Shown: in pieces, positions 35,577 to 43,549 of the stretch
Position numbering within the stretch: position 1 is the stretch's first letter
Layout of the letters: the number at the start of each line of letters is the position of its first letter
Source of the DNA: Bacteroidota bacterium
GTDB taxonomy: Bacteria > Bacteroidota > Bacteroidia > Bacteroidales > JAAUTT01
Direction of reading: 5' to 3'
Assembly: GCA_020048915.1 (NCBI GenBank)
Contig: JAIFLU010000022.1
Span: 1 to 43,549, forward strand
Length of the DNA: 43,549 nucleotides
Made by a program: the position numbers and the translations under genes
The notes under the pieces: generated by a model
The model's input: the letters and a program-made list of their open reading frames with translations, nothing else
The model's database searches: none
What the model was told of the DNA's origin: nothing

Positions 35577-35891
35577 ATGAAATTATTTGCTGCCTCATTC
35601 CTATTCTTATTAATGTTATTATCCTGTAAAAAAGAGGATGCTTCATCCAAAGCAAATGCTGTAGTTATTGCGTTTCATGCCGAAAAATGCATGTGCTGCT
35701 GGGGATGGGATGTAAAAATCGGGAATGATACCATCCGGATAGATGATCCCATAATGGCCGATTCTGTTGGATTTGAAATAAAAAGCCCGATTCCTGTATT
35801 GATAGAGCTTGGAAAAAAAGAAGAACCTTGTTCTTCGTATCCAATTGGCATCGATTTTTATGAAGTAATAAGTATTGAAGAAGTAAATTAA
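35577..35891 (+). CDS. Small cysteine-rich lipoprotein
   Basis: A 104-residue lipoprotein. The signal peptide MKLFAASFLFLLMLLSC has a lipobox (MLLSC) followed by KKED. The mature part holds the cluster EKCMCCWGWDVKIGNDTIR (Cys39, Cys41, Cys42, then Trp) and a later EPCSSYP, four cysteines in all, which could form disulfides or bind a metal. The rest is probably a small beta fold. No known family is recognised and no partner gene lies on the same strand. The start is unambiguous from the signal peptide. Function unknown. Confidence 0.75.
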   Translation: MKLFAASFLFLLMLLSCKKEDASSKANAVVIAFHAEKCMCCWGWDVKIGNDTIRIDDPIMADSVGFEIKSPIPVLIELGKKEEPCSSYPIGIDFYEVISIEEVN

Positions 35892-35973
35892 TACCTAAAT
35901 TTCAGGAAGGAACATTGTAAATTATTTGAAAATCAAAGTAACTCTCCATTTCACTAGCGTTAATTGGGGTAAA

Positions 35974-37242
35974 CTACAGCGATAACCCTAGCATGAAGGT
36001 TAAACCCGAAGCATGACCAGTTAGAGCGACTTTACTTCCATTTTGCACAACCACATCTTCAATAACCTTGCTTCCAAAATCGTAGTCTATATTCAAAAAA
36101 AGAAGTCGTGCCGACGAAAGCTGGTATTCAAATGTTAAACCTCCCACTAAGGACAATTCGGCGTTTTTGATTTTCAGATCGGAATATTCATACGATTTTA
36201 CAACATTGGTTGTAGTAGTATATTGCTCATAAAACCTTTTATAATCAGGCTTCGACAAATAATTATACGAAATACCAACATGAGGAAGGACCCTAAAAGA
36301 GGAGGAGAAAAATGAATAACTTATATTCCCTCGAAACTTTACAACATCAAAGTCCATAAAAATATCGTTGTATAGTTCAAGAGTAGAGGAACTGCTATTT
36401 TTGTAATTCGAAAATCCATATAAAGAAACTTTTTGATAAAGTATATCCGTTTGAAAAGATAAACGGGGAAGGCTCCTCGTAAAAATACCTTTTAAAAACA
36501 ATCCTCCAATAGGGCTAAAAACAGGTTTAAAATCAGCTTTCGCTATATAATCATACTCTTTTAAGGTGGCAGTTGAATAAAATGTATAAATAGTTGCACC
36601 TCCTAAAATTCCAAACTTCACTTTGTTTGTTCCGATTATGCTATAATCTTTTAATATACTTTTTTCGGAAGGTCTATGCGGAATTTCGTAAGCAACATTT
36701 GAGAGTTCATTGTATTGTTTTACAAGAGCCGTCAGGGAGTTTATTTCGAGTTTTGAATTGTTTATCGTTTCGGTTAATACTTCCGTTTTCATTTTTTCTA
36801 ACAGGTACTCCTTATAACGATCGTAAGTTTGGTTCGAAACCTGATCCATTGTTTTGCCCGATTTCAGTTCCGTAATTTTCTCTCCAACCCCTTTTATATA
36901 ATAATGCTGCCCCCCCTTGTTCAAATACAGTAGGCTTACTTTGCCTTTTACCAAATACTCAATAAAGTGTGATTTTCCATTAATATTTGCTGCGAAATAT
37001 TGTTTGCCCCCATCAATTCCGTAAGCAATTAATTTTTCGGGAGAGTAGTGTATCGGAAAAGCAATTTCGAACCTTTTAAAATTGCAGATGGTATAGTTTT
37101 GAGCTTCCTTCTGAAAATTCACATACCCGCGCAAGGTATCCCCGTTTTGTTTAACAATATATCCTTTTTGGAAATCGGTCTGAGCCAGTGCAACGTGTCC
37201 AATCAGGAGAATAAACACGATGTTGGTTAGAAATTTTTTCAT
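35974..37242 (-). CDS. Outer-membrane beta-barrel-like protein
   Basis: A 422-residue exported protein. The signal peptide (MKKFLTNIVFILLIGHVALAQ) is followed by a domain of about 170 residues beginning DFQKGYIVKQNGDTLRGYVNFQ, a block common in Bacteroidota proteins placed before barrels. From about residue 205 there are alternating strands with aromatic ends (VKFGILGGATIYTFY, LSFQTDILYQKVSLYGF, VLPHVGISYNYLS, LSLVGGLTFEYQL) ending in GLTFMLGLSL, the usual C-terminal strand of outer-membrane barrels. The start is ATG 37242; a longer in-frame version would precede the signal with unrelated residues. Probable location is the outer membrane; no substrate can be named. Confidence 0.75.
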   Translation of the reverse strand: MKKFLTNIVFILLIGHVALAQTDFQKGYIVKQNGDTLRGYVNFQKEAQNYTICNFKRFEIAFPIHYSPEKLIAYGIDGGKQYFAANINGKSHFIEYLVKGKVSLLYLNKGGQHYYIKGVGEKITELKSGKTMDQVSNQTYDRYKEYLLEKMKTEVLTETINNSKLEINSLTALVKQYNELSNVAYEIPHRPSEKSILKDYSIIGTNKVKFGILGGATIYTFYSTATLKEYDYIAKADFKPVFSPIGGLFLKGIFTRSLPRLSFQTDILYQKVSLYGFSNYKNSSSSTLELYNDIFMDFDVVKFRGNISYSFFSSSFRVLPHVGISYNYLSKPDYKRFYEQYTTTTNVVKSYEYSDLKIKNAELSLVGGLTFEYQLSSARLLFLNIDYDFGSKVIEDVVVQNGSKVALTGHASGLTFMLGLSL

Positions 37243-37388
37243 AAGTATGCTTCTTGGTATATTTCGGTCTAAACTTAGTAAAAATATGAAAGGAAAAAAA
37301 TTTAAGCACATATACTTTGATTTATCTACAATAAAGCACCATGAATCAAAAAAAAACCCGAATTAAAATCATCGTTCATTATAAATAC

Positions 37389-37421
37389 TATATTCGCATC
37401 GGTTACTAACCAATAATGCTT
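37389..37421 (+). promoter_or_regulatory. Conserved 33-bp upstream block, copy 1
   Basis: This block matches 39996-40028 at 31 of 33 positions. It starts with TATATTCG, one base off the TAnnTTTG -7 element, and contains the palindrome GGTTACTAACC. It ends 15 bp before the ATG of the first IPT/Kelch lipoprotein gene. It probably is a shared promoter and operator or leader. Confidence 0.6.
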
Positions 37422-37436
37422 CATTACCTAAGTAAT

Positions 37437-39959
37437 ATGAAATCCTTTTTAAAATATTCCTCCATTGCCCTTATTTTAAGTACTAGTTTACTTCTGACCT
37501 GTAAGAATGATGAATTAAAGGATATTGGTTTCCCCCGTGTTCATACAAATTTTGTAGAAATGATCTCAGATACTGGGGCTGTATTTAGCGGAGAAATAAT
37601 TGATATGCCATCGGGCAGCGAAATTATCGACCATGGCTTTGTTTGGAGCGATAATAAAGATGCTGTTAATTATATGGAAAAAGTTTCTCTCGGAAATCGT
37701 TCAGAAAAAGGATCATTCCAGGCTAGTGCCAATCGGGCAATGACGGAAGGAAAAACTTATTACTTCAAGGCTTTTATTAAAACCCCGAAAATTACTGTGT
37801 TTGGAAACGAGCTTAGCTTTGTTAGTTTAGGAAGCCATGCTCCCATAATTACATCGTTATCGTCCGATTCCGGCAGTTGGAATGATACCATTATCATCCG
37901 GGGCAAATTTTTTGGCGTCAACCGAAATAAAATGAACATTCTGTTTAATAATACGTTCGCCGATACTTACACGTTTGAATCGGATAATTTAATTAAAGTC
38001 AACGTACCATATGGCTTAGATACTACTATTAGCAAAGTATCTATTAGATTCGACAATGTTATTTATCCCAGCGATAAGCTATTTAAGCTTACGCCAAATG
38101 TTAAAATAACCTCGATTGATCCGGCTTCCGGTGGATGGAAATCGGTTATTAAAATTAAAGGGAAGAACATACGCCTGGCCCAGAAAATATTTTTTGATAA
38201 TATTCTGGTTACAAGTATACTTAAGTCGGATTCTGTAATTGAAGTTAACGTACCCTCAAGTTTAAATAAGGAAAGCTCAGAAATTTCAATTAAGGTAAAT
38301 AGTTTTGAATTTAAATCTCCTCAAAAATTTTCCCTAGAATTAGGGAAAATTAATTCATTAAATCCACAAAATGGCACGGTTGGGTCACAAGTAACTATAA
38401 ATACAAAGAATATAAGAACTGCTATTGCAAAAGTAAGCGTTGGAGGAATTGATGCAATCGTGAAATCAAAAACTGATTCAAGCATAACTATTATTATGCC
38501 GCAACTTTCAAAATCTGGTTCTTTTCTTATAGCTATAAAAGATGACCTTTTTCAAATTGTCAGTAAAGAATTATTTATTTATCAAATTCCAGAAATTGTA
38601 TCTCTTTCGGAGGCTGCATGGGGAGATACGTTAATAATAAAAGGTGCGAATTTTGACTTATACAAGAATTGGCAAATATATTTTGGAACTCTTAATTATA
38701 AATATGAAACAGGATCGATTGAATATATTGATGATAAAACAATTAGAGTTTTAATAGCACAAAATCATTTATATAAAAATAATAAAATTCATTTGGAAGC
38801 TGATAATTTTAAATTTTCAACCCCATTAGATTTTAAAATTCCAGATCCAGTAATAAGTGAAATAATTAATCCAACTGATGATCAGCACATAGAATTCACT
38901 GTGATTGGGAAATATTTTCACCCGACCAATACCTTAATTACAATTGAAGGAATTAGTGATAAGATAAACATCATTTCTCAATCAAAAAGTAAAATCATTT
39001 GTCAAATGCCAATTTTATTGAGAGGCCAATATTCAATAAAAGCTGAAATATTTGGCTCTAGTTTTTCAGGTGGAAACTATACAATAAAAAAGAATTGTTT
39101 AATATGGAATAGTCCCCTTTCTCTATATTATAAATATAATAATATTCAAATAGCTGGTTATTTTACAAAAGGTATTGATAATATTGGTTTTGTTTTGTCT
39201 AATCGTATAGATTTAAACTATACTCAATTAAAATTCGATCATTATCAAAAAAAAATGACTGTTATTGATAATATTCTACCCAAAATTGACCAACCTGCAG
39301 TTTTTAACATTGGTAAGAAGAGTTATATATGTTCAGGTATAACAGCAGATTACTCTCCCCTAAAAACATTTTATGAATTTGACCCTTTATCACAGATTTA
39401 TAAAAAATTAGATGATTTTCCTGGTACGCCTAGAGCACATGCAGTTGCTGTCTCAATGAATAATAAAGGATATATTTTCGGTGGTTATTATAAAGGAGCA
39501 ATTGTTAATGAGTTATGGGAGTATGATTTTGATAATGACAAATGGACGTATTTAAATAATACATCATTGGATCCCCAACCAAATACATATGCTTATGCAC
39601 ATGACAATTACATTTATTTATTTAATAAATTCAATATTTGGAAATTTGACCCAATAAACAATAGTCTTGTTAATATCTCAACTGCTCCTTGCTTAAGTGA
39701 CCAATATTTTACCCCCCTACCATTTTATGCTAAAAATGAAAGAATTTATTTTCAAATAGGCAGAGGATATTCTTTTGACGAATGTATATATTTCGATTTA
39801 CAAAGTAAAGTTTGGAAAAAAGTCCTAAATTTTCCAATTAAAAATAAATACATCTCAAATTCATACAATATTGATAATAAATGTTATTTAGTTACAAGTA
39901 CGTATGACCAATCTCACAGCATAGAAATTTTGGAATTTGATCCGGCATATGTTCCATAA
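37437..39959 (+). CDS. IPT/TIG and Kelch-repeat lipoprotein (paralogue 1)
   Basis: An 840-residue surface-type lipoprotein. A signal peptide with lipobox LLLTC leads to an FN3-like domain (DTGAVFSGEI...HGFVWS...YYFKAFIKT), about five IPT/TIG-like domains, each starting with a P/I-x-I-x-S-L/I pattern (HAPIITSL, VKITSIDP, GKINSLNP, PEIVSLSE, PVISEIIN), and a C-terminal beta-propeller of Kelch-like repeats (YEFDPLSQIYKKLDDFPGTPR, GYIFGGYY, LWEYDFDNDKWTYL). Such layouts suggest binding of carbohydrate or protein at the cell surface. ATG 37437 is preferred, since the upstream ATG 37416 lies in the conserved leader block. Its second half is markedly AT-richer than the first. It is a tandem paralogue of the next gene. 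Confidence 0.85.
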   Translation: MKSFLKYSSIALILSTSLLLTCKNDELKDIGFPRVHTNFVEMISDTGAVFSGEIIDMPSGSEIIDHGFVWSDNKDAVNYMEKVSLGNRSEKGSFQASANRAMTEGKTYYFKAFIKTPKITVFGNELSFVSLGSHAPIITSLSSDSGSWNDTIIIRGKFFGVNRNKMNILFNNTFADTYTFESDNLIKVNVPYGLDTTISKVSIRFDNVIYPSDKLFKLTPNVKITSIDPASGGWKSVIKIKGKNIRLAQKIFFDNILVTSILKSDSVIEVNVPSSLNKESSEISIKVNSFEFKSPQKFSLELGKINSLNPQNGTVGSQVTINTKNIRTAIAKVSVGGIDAIVKSKTDSSITIIMPQLSKSGSFLIAIKDDLFQIVSKELFIYQIPEIVSLSEAAWGDTLIIKGANFDLYKNWQIYFGTLNYKYETGSIEYIDDKTIRVLIAQNHLYKNNKIHLEADNFKFSTPLDFKIPDPVISEIINPTDDQHIEFTVIGKYFHPTNTLITIEGISDKINIISQSKSKIICQMPILLRGQYSIKAEIFGSSFSGGNYTIKKNCLIWNSPLSLYYKYNNIQIAGYFTKGIDNIGFVLSNRIDLNYTQLKFDHYQKKMTVIDNILPKIDQPAVFNIGKKSYICSGITADYSPLKTFYEFDPLSQIYKKLDDFPGTPRAHAVAVSMNNKGYIFGGYYKGAIVNELWEYDFDNDKWTYLNNTSLDPQPNTYAYAHDNYIYLFNKFNIWKFDPINNSLVNISTAPCLSDQYFTPLPFYAKNERIYFQIGRGYSFDECIYFDLQSKVWKKVLNFPIKNKYISNSYNIDNKCYLVTSTYDQSHSIEILEFDPAYVP

Positions 39960-39995
39960 TTTAATAATAAATTCAAAATGCTCACACATAGTTTT

Positions 39996-40028
39996 TATAT
40001 TCGCAGCGGTTACTAACCAATTATGCTT
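39996..40028 (+). promoter_or_regulatory. Conserved 33-bp upstream block, copy 2
   Basis: The block repeats 37389-37421 with two mismatches: TATATTCG, then GGTTACTAACC, then ATGCTT. Here the ATG in the block starts a seven-codon frame that overlaps the real ATG at 40043 (ATGA), whereas in copy 1 it is in frame with the gene. This supports the inner ATG as the true start in both. Confidence 0.6.
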
Positions 40029-40042
40029 TTTTATTTGCTTGC

Positions 40043-42499
40043 ATGAAACTAAATCTTAAATTTTCCGCAGTCGCACTCATAACTATTGCACTAATTATAG
40101 TAACGTGCAAAAAAGAGGAAATGATATCGCGCGATTTCCCTAGGGTTACTACCTTAGAAGTAATTGATATAGATAGTACGGGGGCAGTTTTTACAGGTGA
40201 ATTGTTTTCTTTTGGGCAAGAAAGGGTAATTGATTGCGGATTTGTTTGGGGTGAAACATCTACAAGTTTTCCATCAACAGAATATGTTTCATTAGGTTCA
40301 CTTGAAAAAAAAGAAAAATTCAATTTCAGAATTGATCATTCGCTTGCCACCAAAAAGAAATACACCGTTAAAGCGTATGTAAAAACTATTAAATATACCG
40401 TTTATGGAAAAGAGGTCGAGTTTATGAGTTTAGGTAGTCTTGCCCCAAAAATAATCGATTATTGGCCTGATAGTGCTAAACTTGGTGAAACCATCTATTT
40501 TAAATGTAAAAACCTCAGTAAACTCGCTTATGGCAATTATATAATTTTTGGAAATACAACTAACAGTGGGCAAATCATAAATGATTCTATTGTTTCCAGC
40601 ACAGTTCCTCCCGGAATTGATACTTCCGTGGTAAAAATTGGGATAACGGTAAGTGGCAACTCGAGTTATCATCCAAAGCGATTAAAATTAATACTTCCTA
40701 AAATCTATGGGATTTCTAAAAATACAGGATATTGGGGAGACACAGTTATTATAAAAGGGAAAGGTTTTGCTTCAAAGAATTACAACATTGTAAAATTCAA
40801 TAATACACAAGTACCACTAATTAACTGGTCTGATTCTGTTTTAATTTTTAAAGTACCTGCAAATCTCGACAAAGTTGAGTCTGATATAATCGTTGGTCCA
40901 TTTAATGAACCTACTATAAAATTCCACATTTCTAAACCTGAAATTATTTCATCTAATATTGATTCTACCTCAACTCCAGGTTCCGTAACTTTAAGGATTA
41001 AAGGTGCTAAGAATGAGTTTACTAAGGTTTATTTCAAAGATGAAATATTAACCAATGTGAAATGGATTGACAGCAATACAATAGAGGTAAAATTAACAAA
41101 TAAAGAAAGTGGAACATTTGCTTTAAAACTTGATGTACTAGGGCAATTCTCCAATGAGAAAAAAATTAAGATTATAAACCCCAAATTGGATCTTAAGGGC
41201 ACTATAAATTTTGATTTTGCAGAAACAATCACTTTATATGGATCAAACTTAGATAAAGTAACAAATGTTTATGCTGATGATATATCAATTAGCCTTGTTT
41301 CTAAATCTTTCAATTCAATAAAATTTAAACTTTACAACTTTTACAGATATGGAAGATCATATAATATAATATTAATGAATAGCTCCAATTATGAAATGGT
41401 GTATCCAACTTCTGTATTTATTAAGCCCAACGATCCGGTTATATATTCAATAAGTCCAACACAAGTAAAAGGAAGTTCTGATACTATATATGTAAAAGGA
41501 ACAAACTTAACCTGGGCATCAGTTAAAATAAATGGTTATAATACAAATAGTATTTTAGATGATAGTAATTACAAACTTATTAAGATAATTGTTAGTAATA
41601 TTCCAACAAGCAGTAATAATACACTCGATATAAAAATTGGGAACAGCTACATTGTAAATACATCTGGTATTGATTTAAAAATTAAATCTCCATGGAAAAT
41701 AAAAACGCCACCACCAATTTCTGATTATTTTACTTCAACATATAGTGGGTTTTCAATTAATAATAAAGGTTATTTCTTATTAAATAAACCTCCCTTTTAT
41801 TTATATGAATATGATCCATTAAATGATTCTTGGATAATAAAAAATGATAAATTCATTAATCAAACCCCAGGAAATTATACAATAATATCTAATAATAGCA
41901 ATGCTTACGCAATTTCATCTTCCAGCAACTATGATACAAAAAGTGCTAATATTTATAAATATGACTATGCAAATAATATTTGGATTGACGAAAAAGTAAT
42001 ATATAATTATTATAGTAAATTTGTACCATTCTTTATTTCAAAAAAACTTTATATCGCAGGACTTGGATTTTCAGGATATGGCGGAACCAAAACAGATACA
42101 AAAGAATTAGTAAATAAGGGTGAAGTGCCCTTATATAATGACATTACCCAATTTTTCGGTTTCTCATTAAATAATTTAGGATATATTGTTTCAAATTATA
42201 ATTTAATGGAATATAATCCTGTAAGTAATAGTTGGCTGAAAAAAAACGAATTTCCACCTTTATACCCCCTAACAGCAGTCAAAAGCGAAGATAAAGTATT
42301 TATTCAAAGCTACTATAAAGGATTTTACCAATACAATCCTATTACAAATGAATTAAAGCACTGCTCTGGAGCACCTACAGATTCACCAGGATTTCACTTT
42401 GGAATTAATAATAAAATTTATGTATGGGATAGTGAAATTATAGATGATGGAACGATTAGAAAAAGATTTTATGAATACGACCCAACTCTTGAACCTTAA
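40043..42499 (+). CDS. IPT/TIG and Kelch-repeat lipoprotein (paralogue 2)
   Basis: An 818-residue lipoprotein with the same plan as its neighbour: lipobox IIVTC followed by KKEE; an FN3-like domain (DSTGAVFTGEL...CGFVWGET...YTVKAYVKT); about five IPT/TIG-like domains (APKIIDYWP, PKIYGISKN, PEIISSN, LDLKGTIN, PVIYSISP); and a C-terminal Kelch-like propeller (YEYDPLNDSWIIKNDK, YKYDYANNIWIDEK, MEYNPVSNSWLKKNEFPPL, YQYNPITNELKHCSG). N-terminal parts of the two paralogues are clearly alike (FPRV-x-T...TGAVF-x-GE), the propellers much less so. They probably arose by tandem duplication including the upstream block. It is followed 12 bp later by a DUF3857 gene, likely co-transcribed. Confidence 0.85.
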   Translation: MKLNLKFSAVALITIALIIVTCKKEEMISRDFPRVTTLEVIDIDSTGAVFTGELFSFGQERVIDCGFVWGETSTSFPSTEYVSLGSLEKKEKFNFRIDHSLATKKKYTVKAYVKTIKYTVYGKEVEFMSLGSLAPKIIDYWPDSAKLGETIYFKCKNLSKLAYGNYIIFGNTTNSGQIINDSIVSSTVPPGIDTSVVKIGITVSGNSSYHPKRLKLILPKIYGISKNTGYWGDTVIIKGKGFASKNYNIVKFNNTQVPLINWSDSVLIFKVPANLDKVESDIIVGPFNEPTIKFHISKPEIISSNIDSTSTPGSVTLRIKGAKNEFTKVYFKDEILTNVKWIDSNTIEVKLTNKESGTFALKLDVLGQFSNEKKIKIINPKLDLKGTINFDFAETITLYGSNLDKVTNVYADDISISLVSKSFNSIKFKLYNFYRYGRSYNIILMNSSNYEMVYPTSVFIKPNDPVIYSISPTQVKGSSDTIYVKGTNLTWASVKINGYNTNSILDDSNYKLIKIIVSNIPTSSNNTLDIKIGNSYIVNTSGIDLKIKSPWKIKTPPPISDYFTSTYSGFSINNKGYFLLNKPPFYLYEYDPLNDSWIIKNDKFINQTPGNYTIISNNSNAYAISSSSNYDTKSANIYKYDYANNIWIDEKVIYNYYSKFVPFFISKKLYIAGLGFSGYGGTKTDTKELVNKGEVPLYNDITQFFGFSLNNLGYIVSNYNLMEYNPVSNSWLKKNEFPPLYPLTAVKSEDKVFIQSYYKGFYQYNPITNELKHCSGAPTDSPGFHFGINNKIYVWDSEIIDDGTIRKRFYEYDPTLEP

Positions 42500-42511
42500 A
42501 ATAAAAAACGT

Positions 42512-43549
42512 ATGCCATTATTTCGCATTTTAGGCTTAATAGTTTTAAGCCAATGTTTTACCATAAATCCCCTCTCCGCCCAATCCCCATACCCTTTTGG
42601 CACGGTATCCATGGCCGACATGGAGATGACCGAATATGAGCAGGACAAAGAAGCCGAAGCCGTTTATCTGTTCGATTGGGGTCAAGCCAAAATTAATGCT
42701 CTTGCAGATAAACCACTAACAGTAACAAAACATTACCGCATTAAAATTTTAAAACCGCAGGGACTCGATCAGGCTTCCATAAAACTAACATATTTTTCAA
42801 CCCGTATTCCGAACTTAAAAGCATCTACTTTTAACCTCGTAAACGGCAAAATTGAGGAAACCCCTGTTAACAAAAAGGATATATATGTGGAGAAAAAATC
42901 AGCTAATTCTTATACCATTAGCTTTGCATTTAGCAATGTTAAAATGGGGTCTGTTATTGAATGTTCGTATTCTTTAAACTATGGATCCATTTTTCAACTA
43001 TATCCATGGGCTTTTCAGCATAGAATTCCTGTTGTAAAAAGCGAATATTCTGCAATCTTTCCGGGCGTGTTTCGGTATAAAAATGAGTTACATCAAAACA
43101 ATCTTACTATAAAGACAAATACATCATACCGCGATTTATACATTGAAAGCATCCGAACTCAGGAAATTACCCAGAATTATTTTGGTTTTAATATCCCTGC
43201 CTTTGAACCAGAACCATATATGGCTTCTGTTTCCGATCAATTAGCCCGTGTGGAGTTTGAATTAGGAAAAATCGACCTACCCAATTACAGTAAAAATGTA
43301 ACGCCAACCTATGCCGAGCTCCCAAAAGAATTGTTAAATGACGAAAATTTTGGCATTCCTTTAAAAAATACCGGTTTTTTAATTAAAAAAACAGCAGAAA
43401 TAACCCATGGCTTAACTTCCGACATCGATAAAATAAGGGCAATTCATCAATACATTACCGAAAATGTAAAATGGAACGAAGAAACCGGAATTAATACTTC
43501 GTTTACCACGCTTAAGAAGGTAATCACCCTGCAAAGCGGATCTGTTGCA
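42512..43549 (+). CDS. DUF3857 / transglutaminase-like secreted protein, 3' end cut by window edge
   Basis: An open frame of 346 codons from ATG 42512 to the last base, with no stop. The N-terminus is a signal peptide (LFRILGLIVLSQCF, cleavage near LSAQ). The following about 230 residues match DUF3857: EAVYLFDWGQAKIN, VTKHYRIKILKPQGLDQASI, VKMGSVIECSYSLNY, and YPWAFQHRIPVVKSEYSAIFP. A transglutaminase-like region begins at IDKIRAIHQYITENVKWN, but the catalytic Cys/His/Asp lie beyond the edge. Such proteins are periplasmic or outer-membrane associated and of unknown activity in Bacteroidota. It follows the second IPT/Kelch gene by 12 bp. Confidence 0.88.
   Translation, partial: MPLFRILGLIVLSQCFTINPLSAQSPYPFGTVSMADMEMTEYEQDKEAEAVYLFDWGQAKINALADKPLTVTKHYRIKILKPQGLDQASIKLTYFSTRIPNLKASTFNLVNGKIEETPVNKKDIYVEKKSANSYTISFAFSNVKMGSVIECSYSLNYGSIFQLYPWAFQHRIPVVKSEYSAIFPGVFRYKNELHQNNLTIKTNTSYRDLYIESIRTQEITQNYFGFNIPAFEPEPYMASVSDQLARVEFELGKIDLPNYSKNVTPTYAELPKELLNDENFGIPLKNTGFLIKKTAEITHGLTSDIDKIRAIHQYITENVKWNEETGINTSFTTLKKVITLQSGSVA

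Noticed and set aside
1..43549. tRNA, rRNA or complete insertion-sequence transposase genes
   Set aside because: None recognised by eye in the intergenic stretches. A covariance-model scan could not be run.

Overview
The window looks like a chromosomal segment from a member of the Bacteroidota, probably of a Bacteroidia/Marinilabiliales-like type; the genus cannot be fixed from sequence alone. Reasons: lipoproteins with 'SCKK'/'TCKK' lipoboxes, several TAnnTTTG-type -7 promoter elements, weak or absent Shine-Dalgarno sequences, a small Bacteroidetes-style exosortase, DUF3857 and IPT/Kelch lipoproteins, and families of degenerate short tandem repeats between genes.

Layout. (1) 1-1879, minus strand: a DNA cytosine-5 methyltransferase overlapping a DUF262 gene that runs off the left edge; this is a likely defence/restriction module and the most accessory-looking part. 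(2) 2019-7102: an SSS sodium symporter, recR, then a small uronate cluster (KDG kinase, secreted YhcH-like protein, secreted DUF4350 protein) interrupted by a 131-bp MITE-like element. (3) 7256-9492: a secreted protein of unknown role and an overlapping exosortase/small membrane protein pair. (4) 9549-17098, minus strand: a complete histidine-utilisation operon read as MarR-GNAT regulator, hutH, hutU, hutI, ftcD. It converts histidine to glutamate and passes the formimino carbon to tetrahydrofolate. Two of its gene junctions are filled with repeat elements. (5) 17296-28239: mostly housekeeping genes (YebC, cyclophilin, two DEAD-box helicases, lipid kinase, bacteriohemerythrin) plus secreted proteins (papain-like peptidase, esterase, a lipoprotein) and a DUF2185 protein. 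(6) 28412-35466: a hybrid histidine kinase, then metH and metF, which together carry folate one-carbon units to methionine. Between metH and metF sits a four-helix-bundle (23S rRNA intervening-sequence protein family) gene flanked by heptamer repeat arrays in inverted orientation. (7) 35577-43549: envelope proteins, including two tandem IPT/Kelch lipoproteins with an almost identical 33-bp upstream block, and the start of a DUF3857 transglutaminase-like protein cut by the right edge.

The most unusual signal is the repeat biology. Seven-base-period arrays (GRGTTRC, CTTNNNN, AGTCCAN types) fill intercistronic gaps at four places. One pair of arrays brackets the four-helix-bundle gene exactly between the metH stop and the metF start, like an inserted unit. 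Two further MITE-like elements (5403-5533 and 11258-11533) share related termini. Second in interest is the methyltransferase/DUF262 pair at the left edge, then the exosortase pair. No tRNA, rRNA, CRISPR array, complete transposase gene or recognisable riboswitch was seen.
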